Source: an uncultured Veillonella sp.
Lineage (GTDB): Bacteria; Bacillota; Negativicutes; Veillonellales; Veillonellaceae
Assembly: GCA_915066865.1 (NCBI GenBank)
Contig: CAJZEE010000074.1
Coordinates: forward strand, 1 to 10,632
Length of the DNA stretch: 10,632 nucleotides
Direction of reading: 5' to 3'
The position numbers and the translations under genes are program-made. Positions within the stretch are counted from its first letter, which is position 1, and every line of letters starts with the position of its first letter. Positions 1 to 5,919 of the stretch are shown here, piece by piece. The notes beneath the pieces are model-generated. The model was given only the letters and a program-made list of their open reading frames with translations. It did not search any database and was not told the DNA's origin.

Positions 1-880
1 ACGCCTCTGAGGGCCGCGATGCGGATGTGTTATGGCCAAGAAGGGCCGCCGCTAATGCACTTAGTCCGATAGGCCAACGGATAGATACTTTCAAAGGCAA
101 TAGACCAATGACGATGATGACTGGAATCCATAATGTCCAATCGATGTTGAAAATAAAGTGAATTGTATCGGATAGTAAACTATTTTCGTAATTGAGTGGG
201 TACCACTGAGATAGTAATAGATACAACACTGTAGAGATGATGAGTGCTGGAATACCATCTTTAAACATAATGGGAATATTCGTCGATACCTTTGTATGGG
301 TTAAGGTTGCTACGAGAGACGCACTAGATGATAGTGGTCCGTTTCGATCACCAAAGTAAGCACCTGCAATAATAGCACCGGCCACAATATTTTCTGGAAT
401 ATTACCAGCTCTTGCCATGGTGATGAGTACGATGCCTATCGTTCCTACAGTGCCTAGTGCAGTACCTAACAACATACTCACTATAGCTGTTATTAAAAAG
501 GCACAGACGATAAAGATGGATGGATCAATCAAGTCGATGCCTGTGGCAATGATCATAGGGATAATGCCCGCTGCTTGCCACATGGCGATGAGCCAACCGA
601 TGAGAAGAAAGATTTGCATCACCACGATGGACGTTTTCGCACCTGTCCAAGATAGGTTTAATAATTCTTTTAGTGCATATCCTTTGCGGTAGAACACGTA
701 GGCCATGATGCTCCATACGACAATCAAGGCATAACCAATAGCGATGCTATTGGCTACGGCGATGAGGATGACGAGAATGGATGCAAGTAGTCCCAAAAGG
801 GGCTCTATATTCCGTGGCATGAGTGTGCGGCCCTGTTGGTACCTTAGGAACGCATTTAATATAAGTTGTAACCACTTCAT
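1..880 (-). CDS. NhaC-superfamily Na+/H+ antiporter-like transporter (3' part beyond the window)
   Basis: Translating the minus strand from the ATG at 878-880 gives 293 residues without a stop, running off the left edge; the family is usually about 450 or more residues, so roughly the last third is missing. The protein is very hydrophobic, with membrane segments near residues 28-45, 48-64, 86-103, 122-138, 205-224 and 249-263. Two conserved NhaC-type loops are visible: SMLLGTALGTVGTIG (135-149) and AYFGDRNGPLSSSA (174-187), the latter matching the family GxxFGDxxSPlS motif. Such proteins exchange Na+ and H+ across the inner membrane, but relatives move malate/lactate or are predicted lysine carriers, so the substrate is open. 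The start lies one base after the dapF stop and has no strong Shine-Dalgarno of its own, suggesting one operon with translational coupling. An internal Met21 is an alternative start. The family call is firm; the substrate is not. Confidence 0.85.
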   Translation of the reverse strand, partial: MKWLQLILNAFLRYQQGRTLMPRNIEPLLGLLASILVILIAVANSIAIGYALIVVWSIMAYVFYRKGYALKELLNLSWTGAKTSIVVMQIFLLIGWLIAMWQAAGIIPMIIATGIDLIDPSIFIVCAFLITAIVSMLLGTALGTVGTIGIVLITMARAGNIPENIVAGAIIAGAYFGDRNGPLSSSASLVATLTHTKVSTNIPIMFKDGIPALIISTVLYLLLSQWYPLNYENSLLSDTIHFIFNIDWTLWIPVIIVIGLLPLKVSIRWPIGLSALAAALLGHNTSASRPSEA

Positions 881-881
881 T

Positions 882-1715
882 TTAATCGATAGGAAGTTCT
901 GTTTCGAAGACTTCCTCAGCCGGGCCTGTCATGAGCACCGTGCCATCCTCCAAGTATGAAATATGCAATGTTCCTAAATAGAGTTCCACATCTACTTCTC
1001 GGCCTGTTAAGCCCTTTTCAAAGGACATAACGGCAGAGGCACAAGATCCTGTTCCACAAGCTAAGGTAGCGCCAGCGCCGCGTTCCCATGTGCGCACCTT
1101 GATGTGTTTGTCGTTTACCACTTCAATGTAGTTTACATTGGTGTTGGCAGGGAAGGCATCGTGCTTTTCAAGGATAGGGCCTTGTGTTGTAACAGGGGCT
1201 TTTGTAATGTCGTCGATGAATACCTCCGTATGAGGCACGCCGAGCAATACGGAGCTTACCGTTACAATCTCACCATTTACATCGAGGTCTACGTCGATAA
1301 CCTTGTTCAGGTTTACATTCATAGGAATGTCTTGGGACTTAAAGAATGGCTTGCCCATGTTTACAGTAACTTGTGTGACTATTCCGTTTTCGATAGTCAA
1401 TGTAGGCTTCATTACTCCAGCTAAGGTTTCGATGGTGAAAGTCACTTTCGTTATTTCACCGTGTTCATAAGCGTATTTTGCAAAGCAACGGATGGCGTTG
1501 CCGCACATTTCTGCTTCACTACCATCGGAGTTGATGATGCGCATGCGCACATCACAGGTTTCGGAAGGAACTAGGATAGCAAGACCATCAGCACCAATAC
1601 CCGTGCGACGATCGCAAAGGCGGATGGCGAGGTCTGTGTAGTCTTTAGACGTCCCTTGTGGGTCGGCAAAGAGGATGAAGTCATTGCCGAGACCATGCAT
1701 TTTCGTTAATTTCAT
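882..1715 (-). CDS. dapF: Diaminopimelate epimerase
   Basis: DapF converts LL-diaminopimelate to meso-diaminopimelate, the cytoplasmic step feeding both lysine synthesis and peptidoglycan cross-links. The 277-residue product has normal family length. It begins MKLTKMHGLGNDF, the usual DapF N-terminus. The two catalytic cysteines are present: Cys71 in SEAEMCGNAIRCFAKY and Cys220 in GAGATLACGTGSCASA, the thiol pair that abstracts and returns the alpha proton. I place the start at the ATG at 1713-1715, because AGGAG lies five bases upstream; extending to an in-frame TTG at 1728-1730 would add five unconserved residues (MIGDF) and place the ribosome site inside the gene. It is the first gene of a minus-strand pair with the NhaC-like transporter. 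Its leader carries alternating complementary arms, described separately. Identity is near certain. Confidence 0.97.
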   Translation of the reverse strand: MKLTKMHGLGNDFILFADPQGTSKDYTDLAIRLCDRRTGIGADGLAILVPSETCDVRMRIINSDGSEAEMCGNAIRCFAKYAYEHGEITKVTFTIETLAGVMKPTLTIENGIVTQVTVNMGKPFFKSQDIPMNVNLNKVIDVDLDVNGEIVTVSSVLLGVPHTEVFIDDITKAPVTTQGPILEKHDAFPANTNVNYIEVVNDKHIKVRTWERGAGATLACGTGSCASAVMSFEKGLTGREVDVELYLGTLHISYLEDGTVLMTGPAEEVFETELPID

Positions 1716-1766
1716 AAAGTCTCCTATCAATAAGTAAGACTTTCACCATGAAGCCCGTGAAAGTCT
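1716..1766 (-). promoter_or_regulatory. dapF leader with three alternating complementary arms
   Basis: Reading the dapF mRNA (minus strand), arm A AGACTTTCAC (1766-1757) is perfectly complementary over 10 bp to arm B GTGAAAGTCT (1746-1737), with a 10-nt loop. A third arm C, AGACTTT (1722-1716), overlaps the 3' side of the AGGAG ribosome site and ends right at the dapF ATG; it can pair over 7 bp with the same part of arm B. A:B leaves the ribosome site free, while B:C would bury it, so the two folds exclude each other. No T-tract follows, so this is not a plain terminator. The complementarity is directly visible; a switch function is inference. Confidence 0.5.
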
Positions 1767-2033
1767 CATATGTTTATTATTATATATTCTATATTATAAT
1801 ATTATATCATAAATAGGTCCTAAGCATGGCATGGAATCGTATAAATTTATAGCAAAATAAAGGGAAAATAAGGAAAGCTTACAACGTTTATTGAGAGTTA
1901 TAGTAAAACAAAAAATGCCCCATATGGGACGGTTATTTAAGGGAGTATAGGTATTTGGATTACTTTATTGTTTAACAGAGAAATGATAAAATAAAGAGTA
2001 ATGTAGTTAATCGTAATAGAAAGAGGAACACAT
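1767..2033. other. Divergent dapF / ptsI intergenic region
   Basis: The spacer between the two divergent genes (1716-2033) is very AT-rich and holds no convincing gene. Facing dapF there are two perfect TATAAT hexamers on the minus strand (1793-1798 and 1801-1806), but no good -35 hexamer at 17 bp. A 10-bp palindrome CCCATATGGG lies at 1919-1928 of unknown meaning; it sits about 36 bp upstream of the proposed ptsI promoter and could be an operator. The rest is unremarkable. Confidence 0.5.
1964..1992 (+). promoter_or_regulatory. Probable ptsI promoter
   Basis: An extended -10 element, TG-A-TAAAAT (1984-1992), is preceded at 17 bp by a weak TTTATT (1964-1969) in the -35 place. The expected start point near 1999 would give a leader of about 35 nt. 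The ptsI ribosome site AAAGAGG (2020-2026) stands seven bases before its ATG. The call rests on the extended -10; the -35 match is poor. Confidence 0.4.
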
Positions 2034-3761
2034 ATGCGAATTCAAGGGATTTCTGGATCTCGTGGCGTTGCAGTAGGCAATGTATATAGATATATTCAAG
2101 AGGAAATTGTCATTCCTGATTACAATGTAGCGGAAGACAAGGTAGAAGAAGAAATTGGCAAGTTTGCAACTGCTATGGCATCTACCTTAAAACAATTGGA
2201 TACTATTCGTAAAAAAGCGTTGGATGAAATGGGGCCAGAAGAGGCGGCTATTTTTGAAGCGCATATGCAAATTGCTCAAGACCCATCCTTATCTGACGGA
2301 ATTAAATCCCTTGTTGAGTCTAGCCATATGAATGTGGTAGCGGCCACGGCTCAAACAATTGAAACCTTTGCAAATATCTTCCTTGGTATGGAAGACGTTT
2401 ACATGCGTGAACGAGGTGCAGATATTAAGGATATCGGCGATCGTTTGATGCGTAATATGCTAGGCATGAACCCTCGCGGTTTATCACATATTTCTGGCGA
2501 GGTTATCTTGGTGGCTCATGATTTGGCACCATCTGATACGGCATCCCTTGATAAAGCGGTAGTAAAAGGTATCGTTACGGCAGCAGGTGGCCCTACATCT
2601 CATGCGGCTATCATGGCTCGCACCTTAGAGATTCCTGCAGTTATGGGCGTTGGTGATATTGAAAGCTTCGCAGATGGCGATAAGGCAGTCGTTCTTGGTA
2701 CGGATGGTATCGTGGAAATCAATCCATCTGATGCGGATTGGACAGAGTATACAAATCAAGCGTTGGCGTTCCAAGAGGAGTTAAAACGGTTGCGCGAATC
2801 CGCTAATCTTGAAGCTACTACCATTGATGGTCATCATGTAGAGCTATTTGGCAACATTGGCAAGGCGAAGGATGCTAAACATGCGCTCACTATGGGCGCA
2901 CAAGGTATTGGTTTGTACCGTACAGAATTCCTTTACATGGAAAATGACGAATTGCCTGCAGAAGAAATACAATTCGAAGAGTATAAAAAGGTAGCCCAAG
3001 ATATGAAGGGACAGCCTGTTATCATCCGTACCATGGACATCGGTGGAGACAAGGAATTGAAATGCCTTGATTTACCAAGTGAAATGAACCCATTCCTAGG
3101 ATACCGTGCTATTCGAATATCCTTAAATCGTCCAGATATCTTTAAGGTACAATTGCGGGCTTTGTTACGTGCTAGTGCGTTTGGTGATATTCACATCATG
3201 TATCCTATGATTGCTTCCGTTGAGGAAGTGAAACAAGCGAATGCTATGCTTGATGAATGTAAAGAGGAGCTGGCGGCTGAGAGTAAAGATTTTAACAAGG
3301 ATATCAAGGTTGGCATCATGATCGAAGTACCAGCGGCAGCTGTTATATCTCCAATCCTTGCTAAATATGTTGACTTCTTCAGTATCGGTACGAATGATCT
3401 TTGCCAATACACATTGGCAGTAGACCGTATGAACGAAGCAATTGGTAGCTTGTATCAACCATTGCATCCAGGGGTGTTACGTCTTATTAAACACGTCATT
3501 GATGCCAGTCATGAACAAGGTAAATTTACCGGTATGTGTGGCGAGCTTGCTAGCGACCCTGTGGCGACCATGATTCTGTTGGGCCTTGGTCTCGACGAAT
3601 TCTCCATGACGGCGTCTTCGATTCCTCTTATTAAAAATATTTTGCGTTCTGTTTCCAAAACAGAATGTGAAGAGGTGGCAAATAAAGCACTTACTATGGA
3701 CACAGCAGAAGAAATTACAGAATACGCTAAATCTGTATTAGCTGAAAAAGGTTTATTATAA
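2034..3761 (+). CDS. ptsI: Phosphoenolpyruvate-protein phosphotransferase (PTS enzyme I)
   Basis: Enzyme I takes phosphate from phosphoenolpyruvate and passes it to HPr, the first step of all PTS sugar uptake; it is cytoplasmic and dimeric. At 575 residues it equals the E. coli protein in length. In order: N-terminal HPr-binding domain; the swivelling phosphohistidine domain with GGPTSHAAIMAR (active His190); then the PEP-binding barrel. Catalytic and binding residues sit where expected: Arg296 in GIGLYRTEFLYM, Arg332 in IRTMDIGGDK, Glu431 in IMIEVPAA, Asp455 in IGTNDLCQYTLAVDR and the acid-base Cys502 in MCGELASD. Nothing is truncated. The gene precedes ptsH by 136 bases, the reverse of the common ptsH-ptsI order, with no visible terminator between them, so read-through into ptsH is likely in addition to its own promoter. 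Arginine codons are almost all CGN. Identity is certain. Confidence 0.98.
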   Translation: MRIQGISGSRGVAVGNVYRYIQEEIVIPDYNVAEDKVEEEIGKFATAMASTLKQLDTIRKKALDEMGPEEAAIFEAHMQIAQDPSLSDGIKSLVESSHMNVVAATAQTIETFANIFLGMEDVYMRERGADIKDIGDRLMRNMLGMNPRGLSHISGEVILVAHDLAPSDTASLDKAVVKGIVTAAGGPTSHAAIMARTLEIPAVMGVGDIESFADGDKAVVLGTDGIVEINPSDADWTEYTNQALAFQEELKRLRESANLEATTIDGHHVELFGNIGKAKDAKHALTMGAQGIGLYRTEFLYMENDELPAEEIQFEEYKKVAQDMKGQPVIIRTMDIGGDKELKCLDLPSEMNPFLGYRAIRISLNRPDIFKVQLRALLRASAFGDIHIMYPMIASVEEVKQANAMLDECKEELAAESKDFNKDIKVGIMIEVPAAAVISPILAKYVDFFSIGTNDLCQYTLAVDRMNEAIGSLYQPLHPGVLRLIKHVIDASHEQGKFTGMCGELASDPVATMILLGLGLDEFSMTASSIPLIKNILRSVSKTECEEVANKALTMDTAEEITEYAKSVLAEKGLL

Positions 3762-3813
3762 TCCAGTTTTGCCTTAAATAGAATCATTATATAGCAAATA
3801 AGATGTAATATAC

Positions 3814-3843
3814 TTGAATTGAAATACTTGATATTGATACAAT
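3814..3843 (+). promoter_or_regulatory. Probable ptsH promoter
   Basis: TTGAAT (3814-3819) and TACAAT (3838-3843) are separated by 18 bp, a good sigma-70/sigma-A type match in the ptsI-ptsH spacer. The start point would be near 3850, giving a leader of about 48 nt that contains the hairpin at 3863-3879. This suggests HPr can be made independently of enzyme I. Confidence 0.5.
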
Positions 3844-3862
3844 ATATCTATTAGAACGTATG

Positions 3863-3879
3863 GATAGGCTCTGCCTATC
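3863..3879 (+). promoter_or_regulatory. Hairpin in the ptsH leader
   Basis: GATAGGC and GCCTATC form a perfect 7-bp stem with a TCT loop. It ends seven bases before the ptsH ribosome site AAAGAGG (3887-3892 region), which stays unpaired. No T-tract follows, so it is not a terminator. It may protect the ptsH message 5' end or mark a processing point; this role is a guess. Confidence 0.45.
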
Positions 3880-3897
3880 AGATAGAAAGAGGTTATC

Positions 3898-4158
3898 ATG
3901 AAAGAATTAACAGTAGAAATTACTAACGAATCCGGTTTACATGCTCGTCCTGCTACAGCTTTCACACAATTGGCTGCTAAGTTCGCTTCCAAAGTGACTA
4001 TCGCTGCTAATGGCAAAACAGCAGATGCTAAATCCATTTTAACTGTATTGACCTTGGGTGCTACAAAAGGCACATCCGTTACCTTGACGGCTGACGGAGC
4101 TGACGAAGATGATGCACTCGCTGCATTGAGCGAATTCTTAACAACTAACCACGATTAA
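3898..4158 (+). CDS. ptsH: Phosphocarrier protein HPr
   Basis: HPr accepts phosphate from enzyme I on a histidine and hands it to the sugar-specific EIIA domains in the cytoplasm. The 86-residue product has the usual HPr length. GLHARPAT places the phosphorylated histidine at residue 15, and KSILTVLTLGATKGT places a serine at residue 46, the exact position modified by HPr kinase/phosphorylase in Gram-positive type systems; a genome copy of hprK is therefore expected, though none is in this window. AGAGG lies five bases before the ATG. The gene follows ptsI, has its own promoter candidate and leader hairpin, and ends shortly before the compound terminator at 4171-4256. Small and complete; identity is certain. 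Confidence 0.97.
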   Translation: MKELTVEITNESGLHARPATAFTQLAAKFASKVTIAANGKTADAKSILTVLTLGATKGTSVTLTADGADEDDALAALSEFLTTNHD

Positions 4159-4170
4159 TATTGGGGCAAT

Positions 4171-4256
4171 AAAAAGGACCCTACATTTTGAACTGCACCT
4201 CCCAAAATTATGTCTAATTTTTTGAGTGCAATTCATTTGTAGAGTCCTTTTTTATT
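4171..4256. terminator. Two-way terminator between ptsH and the csoR-like gene
   Basis: The outer stem pairs AAAAAGGAC (4171-4179) with GTCCTTTTT (4244-4252) and CTACA (4181-4185) with TGTAG (4238-4242), with one mismatch between them. It is followed by a T-run on the plus strand, and the A-run at 4171-4175 becomes a T-run on the minus strand, so it can stop ptsH and the convergent csoR-like gene. The TAA of the latter lies inside the T-run. The usual short loop is replaced by a 47-bp palindromic unit (4189-4235) that adds an inner stem. Confidence 0.85.
4189..4235. mobile_element. Possible miniature IS3-like palindromic insert in the terminator loop
   Basis: The unit begins TGAACTGCAC and ends GTGCAATTCA, so its ends are inverted repeats starting TG and ending CA with one mismatch in ten. 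Its centre AAAATTA-TGTC-TAATTTT (4204-4221) is a perfect 7-bp stem. Each half resembles the TGnACTGCACC...AAA.TTaGAC ends of IS150-group IS3 elements (from memory). TTT lies directly on each side (4186-4188 and 4236-4238), as a 3-bp target duplication would. It encodes nothing. It may instead simply be part of an elaborate terminator; T-rich flanks make the TTT match weak evidence. Confidence 0.4.
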
Positions 4257-4530
4257 TACCCATATTTGCAAAGCGCTCTACAGCTTTTGTAAAGTCGCTA
4301 ATGGTTTTTTCTACGTCACCATGTTCGATACCATCTCGTACGCAGTGGTTGATATGTCCTTCAAGAATTACTTGTCCTACTTTATGTAGTGCAGATTTAG
4401 CTGCATTAATTTGGCTCAACACATCTTCGCAGGGAATGTCTTCTTCAATCATTCGATCAATAGCTTGCACTTGACCTAAGATTTTACGCAATCGACGATG
4501 CAGATTTTCTGAATCCATACACTGTTTCAT
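4252..4530 (-). CDS. CsoR-family metal-sensing transcriptional repressor
   Basis: This 92-residue all-helical protein belongs to the CsoR/RcnR/FrmR (DUF156) family of small DNA-binding repressors that release DNA on binding a metal or reactive ligand. The fingerprint Cys34-(24)-His59-(3)-Cys63 is present in DIPCEDVLSQ and EGHINHCV, with the same spacing as the Cu(I) site of CsoR; the third ligand is Cys, not the His of RcnR. The usual second-shell Tyr before the first Cys is Pro33, and the usual Glu 20 residues after the His is Asp79, so copper is likely but not proven. The chosen ATG (4528-4530) has GGAGGAG four bases upstream; an earlier in-frame ATG at 4558-4560 would add ten unconserved residues and engulf this site. 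No copper ATPase or chaperone gene is adjacent, so the target is elsewhere or unknown. Confidence 0.88.
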   Translation of the reverse strand: MKQCMDSENLHRRLRKILGQVQAIDRMIEEDIPCEDVLSQINAAKSALHKVGQVILEGHINHCVRDGIEHGDVEKTISDFTKAVERFANMGK

Positions 4531-4567
4531 ATTACTCCTCCATAGGCATGTTTTTATCATCTCATAT

Positions 4568-4597
4568 ATTATACTCTATTTAAAGTTTTTAATACAA
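4568..4597 (-). promoter_or_regulatory. Probable promoter of the csoR-like gene
   Basis: On the minus strand TTGTAT (4597-4592) and a perfect TATAAT (4573-4568) are 18 bp apart, giving a start near 4561 and a leader of about 30 nt ahead of the GGAGGAG site. I see no G/C-tract inverted repeat of the kind CsoR usually binds, so self-regulation is not evident. Confidence 0.6.
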
Positions 4598-4725
4598 CTT
4601 AATAAGTATAACTAATATGCATTAATCGGTATTTATAGATATATAGTATCGTGCCGTTATAAGATATATTAAATATATTTGTAGTATGAGTGGACGTAAA
4701 AACTAGTGTTTTACATATCTTCTTC

Positions 4726-4793
4726 TTGATTGATGTGATACAATACATTTAATATACTTTATATTTGTATATGTATATAAGGTATTGTATAGA
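4726..4793 (+). promoter_or_regulatory. Candidate promoters for mtgA
   Basis: Two plausible pairs face mtgA: TTGATT (4726-4731) with TAATAT (4750-4755) at 18 bp, and TTGTAT (4765-4770) with TATAGA (4788-4793) at 17 bp. The second would give a leader of about 60 nt. The 330-base spacer between csoR and mtgA is otherwise AT-rich and holds no gene I can support; a 6-bp inverted repeat GTAAAA/TTTTAC lies at 4696-4714. Confidence 0.35.
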
Positions 4794-4860
4794 TGGCTAG
4801 ATTATAAACCTATGTTTACATGTGTTTATATTACAGACCTTTAAGAAATAGGTGAAAGAA

Positions 4861-5667
4861 ATGAAAGTATTTCGCTACCTTCGAAACCTAGTTGTATTCG
4901 TGGTGGTCATGATTTTGGCTATGTTTATATATGACGGATACCATAGCTTTCAAGGGACAAATCGTGAGAGTAAAGCTCATACACTTGTTGAAAAACAAAT
5001 AGAACAAAGTGAAGACACGCTCAGTCGTGCGGATCGAATTATACGACTGTTTACATTTAGAGATAAAGTACAGATAGCTCTTAATCAACGTGTTTCAAAA
5101 GAGCATTGGGTGAAAGGGGATGTTATTCCTGAGTATACAAAAAATGCATTAATTGCTATTGAGGATAAGCGGTATTATAAACATGGAGCTATTGATGTAC
5201 TTGGTATTATTCGCGCCTTGTACACAAATACCATAGCAGGTGAAACGCTGGAAGGCGGTAGTACTATTACACAACAACTTGTAAAAAATCTGTTCCTTTC
5301 CTCAAAGCGCATCATGAGTCGTAAGGTAGAAGAGGCCATCCTCGCTAGTGAAATGGAACATTATTACTCTAAGGAAGAAATCCTTACCATGTATTTGAAT
5401 ACCGTATATTATGGTCATAATTACTACGGTATCTACGAAGCATCTTATGGCTATTTTGGTACGAGTCCAAGTCGATTAACATTGGGGCAAAGCGCTTTAC
5501 TCGCAGCATTACCTAATGCACCGTCCTATTTAGATCCTTACACGAACTATGAAGGGGCTAAAGCTCGACAAAAGCTGGTGCTCGAACAAATGGTAGACCA
5601 AGGTATGATTACACAAGCCGAGGCAGACTATGCGTACGAACAGGACTTGGAGCTTGTGGAAGAATAA
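4861..5667 (+). CDS. mtgA: Monofunctional peptidoglycan glycosyltransferase (GT51)
   Basis: The enzyme polymerises lipid II into glycan strands at the outer face of the inner membrane. The 268-residue product has an N-terminal membrane anchor (about residues 9-25, rich in V/I/L/M), a linker, and one GT51 domain (about 85-228); there is no penicillin-binding transpeptidase domain. Motifs in order: IEDKRYYKHGAID with catalytic Glu101; GGSTITQQLVKN (132-143); RKVEE with the second catalytic Glu158; KEEILTMYLNTVYYG; and ALLAALPNAPSYLDPY. The 57-residue spacing of the two glutamates equals that in E. coli PBP1b. I prefer the ATG at 4861, six bases after AGGTG; a GTG nine bases upstream would overlap that site. 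It stands alone between its own promoter candidates and a terminator. The name is by family; GT51 monofunctional enzymes are easily confused with truncated class A PBPs, but the length and ends here look intact. Confidence 0.93.
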   Translation: MKVFRYLRNLVVFVVVMILAMFIYDGYHSFQGTNRESKAHTLVEKQIEQSEDTLSRADRIIRLFTFRDKVQIALNQRVSKEHWVKGDVIPEYTKNALIAIEDKRYYKHGAIDVLGIIRALYTNTIAGETLEGGSTITQQLVKNLFLSSKRIMSRKVEEAILASEMEHYYSKEEILTMYLNTVYYGHNYYGIYEASYGYFGTSPSRLTLGQSALLAALPNAPSYLDPYTNYEGAKARQKLVLEQMVDQGMITQAEADYAYEQDLELVEE

Positions 5668-5685
5668 CTTAATATATTTAATAAG

Positions 5686-5722
5686 CTATATCTGGTGTTC
5701 GATTACTAGATATAGTTTTTTT
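5686..5722 (+). terminator. Rho-independent terminator of mtgA
   Basis: CTATATCTGGT (5686-5696) pairs with ACTAGATATAG (5705-5715) over 11 bp, including one G-U pair, around an 8-nt loop, followed by seven T residues. It starts 18 bases after the mtgA stop and isolates that gene from argG. Confidence 0.85.
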
Positions 5723-5769
5723 ATTAGTTCGGAAAAGAAATATATTATCAAAATGAATAAAAATAATGC

Positions 5770-5798
5770 TTGCATTTATAATTATACAGGTGTATACT
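5770..5798 (+). promoter_or_regulatory. argGH promoter with overlapping operator-like dyad
   Basis: TTGCAT (5770-5775) and TATACT (5793-5798) are exactly 17 bp apart, a strong promoter match pointing at argG. A perfect dyad TATACA-GG-TGTATA (5783-5796) covers the -10. Just upstream TGAATAAAAAT (5754-5764) and a weak box ending ATACA (5775-5788) resemble ArgR operator halves (TGAAT...ATTCA). Repression by an ArgR-type regulator would fit the pathway but is inference. Transcription should start near 5805, leaving a leader of about 115 nt. Confidence 0.65.
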
Positions 5799-5819
5799 AT
5801 TTTTTGTCAGAAGGAGAAA

Positions 5820-5867
5820 ATGCCTGTTGGTGATAGAAGATACCACGGTGCTTTCACAATTATCTGA
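5820..5867 (+). CDS. Possible 15-codon leader peptide upstream of argG
   Basis: About 15 nt after the expected start point lies AGAAGGAG, a stronger ribosome site than that of argG itself, three bases before an ATG. The reading frame encodes MPVGDRRYHGAFTII and then stops with TGA, 52 bases before argG. It contains two adjacent arginine codons, both AGA. Leader peptides with tandem codons for the pathway's amino acid are classic attenuation devices, but no terminator hairpin is visible downstream, and the ribosome spacing is short. The GTG/TTG frames beginning at 5828-5831 could use the same ribosome site. I regard it as a suggestion only. Confidence 0.3.
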   Translation: MPVGDRRYHGAFTII

Positions 5868-5919
5868 TACTGTATTGATTATATGAGTCTAAATAGATAG
5901 TGGTTTATGAGGTGTTATC

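Noticed and set aside
417..959. Plus- and minus-strand frames over the start of the NhaC-like gene
   Set aside because: They overlap the clear NhaC-type frame and dapF, have no family features and biased composition; they are shadows.
1716..1730. TTG start giving dapF five extra residues
   Set aside because: The added MIGDF is not part of the family N-terminus, and the strong AGGAG site fits the ATG at 1713-1715.
1919..1928. Palindrome CCCATATGGG upstream of ptsI
   Set aside because: Short, single and without a partner site; noted in the spacer entry but not enough for an operator call.
3165..3787. Minus-strand frames inside ptsI
   Set aside because: They lie wholly or mostly within ptsI, which has all catalytic residues intact; no ribosome sites or recognisable motifs.
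4852..4860. GTG start nine bases upstream of the chosen mtgA ATG
   Set aside because: The GTG overlaps the AGGTG sequence that best serves as ribosome site for the ATG at 4861.
5630..5833. 67-codon frame running from the end of mtgA toward argG
   Set aside because: It crosses the mtgA terminator and the argG promoter and looks like no protein; composition is that of translated AT-rich spacer.
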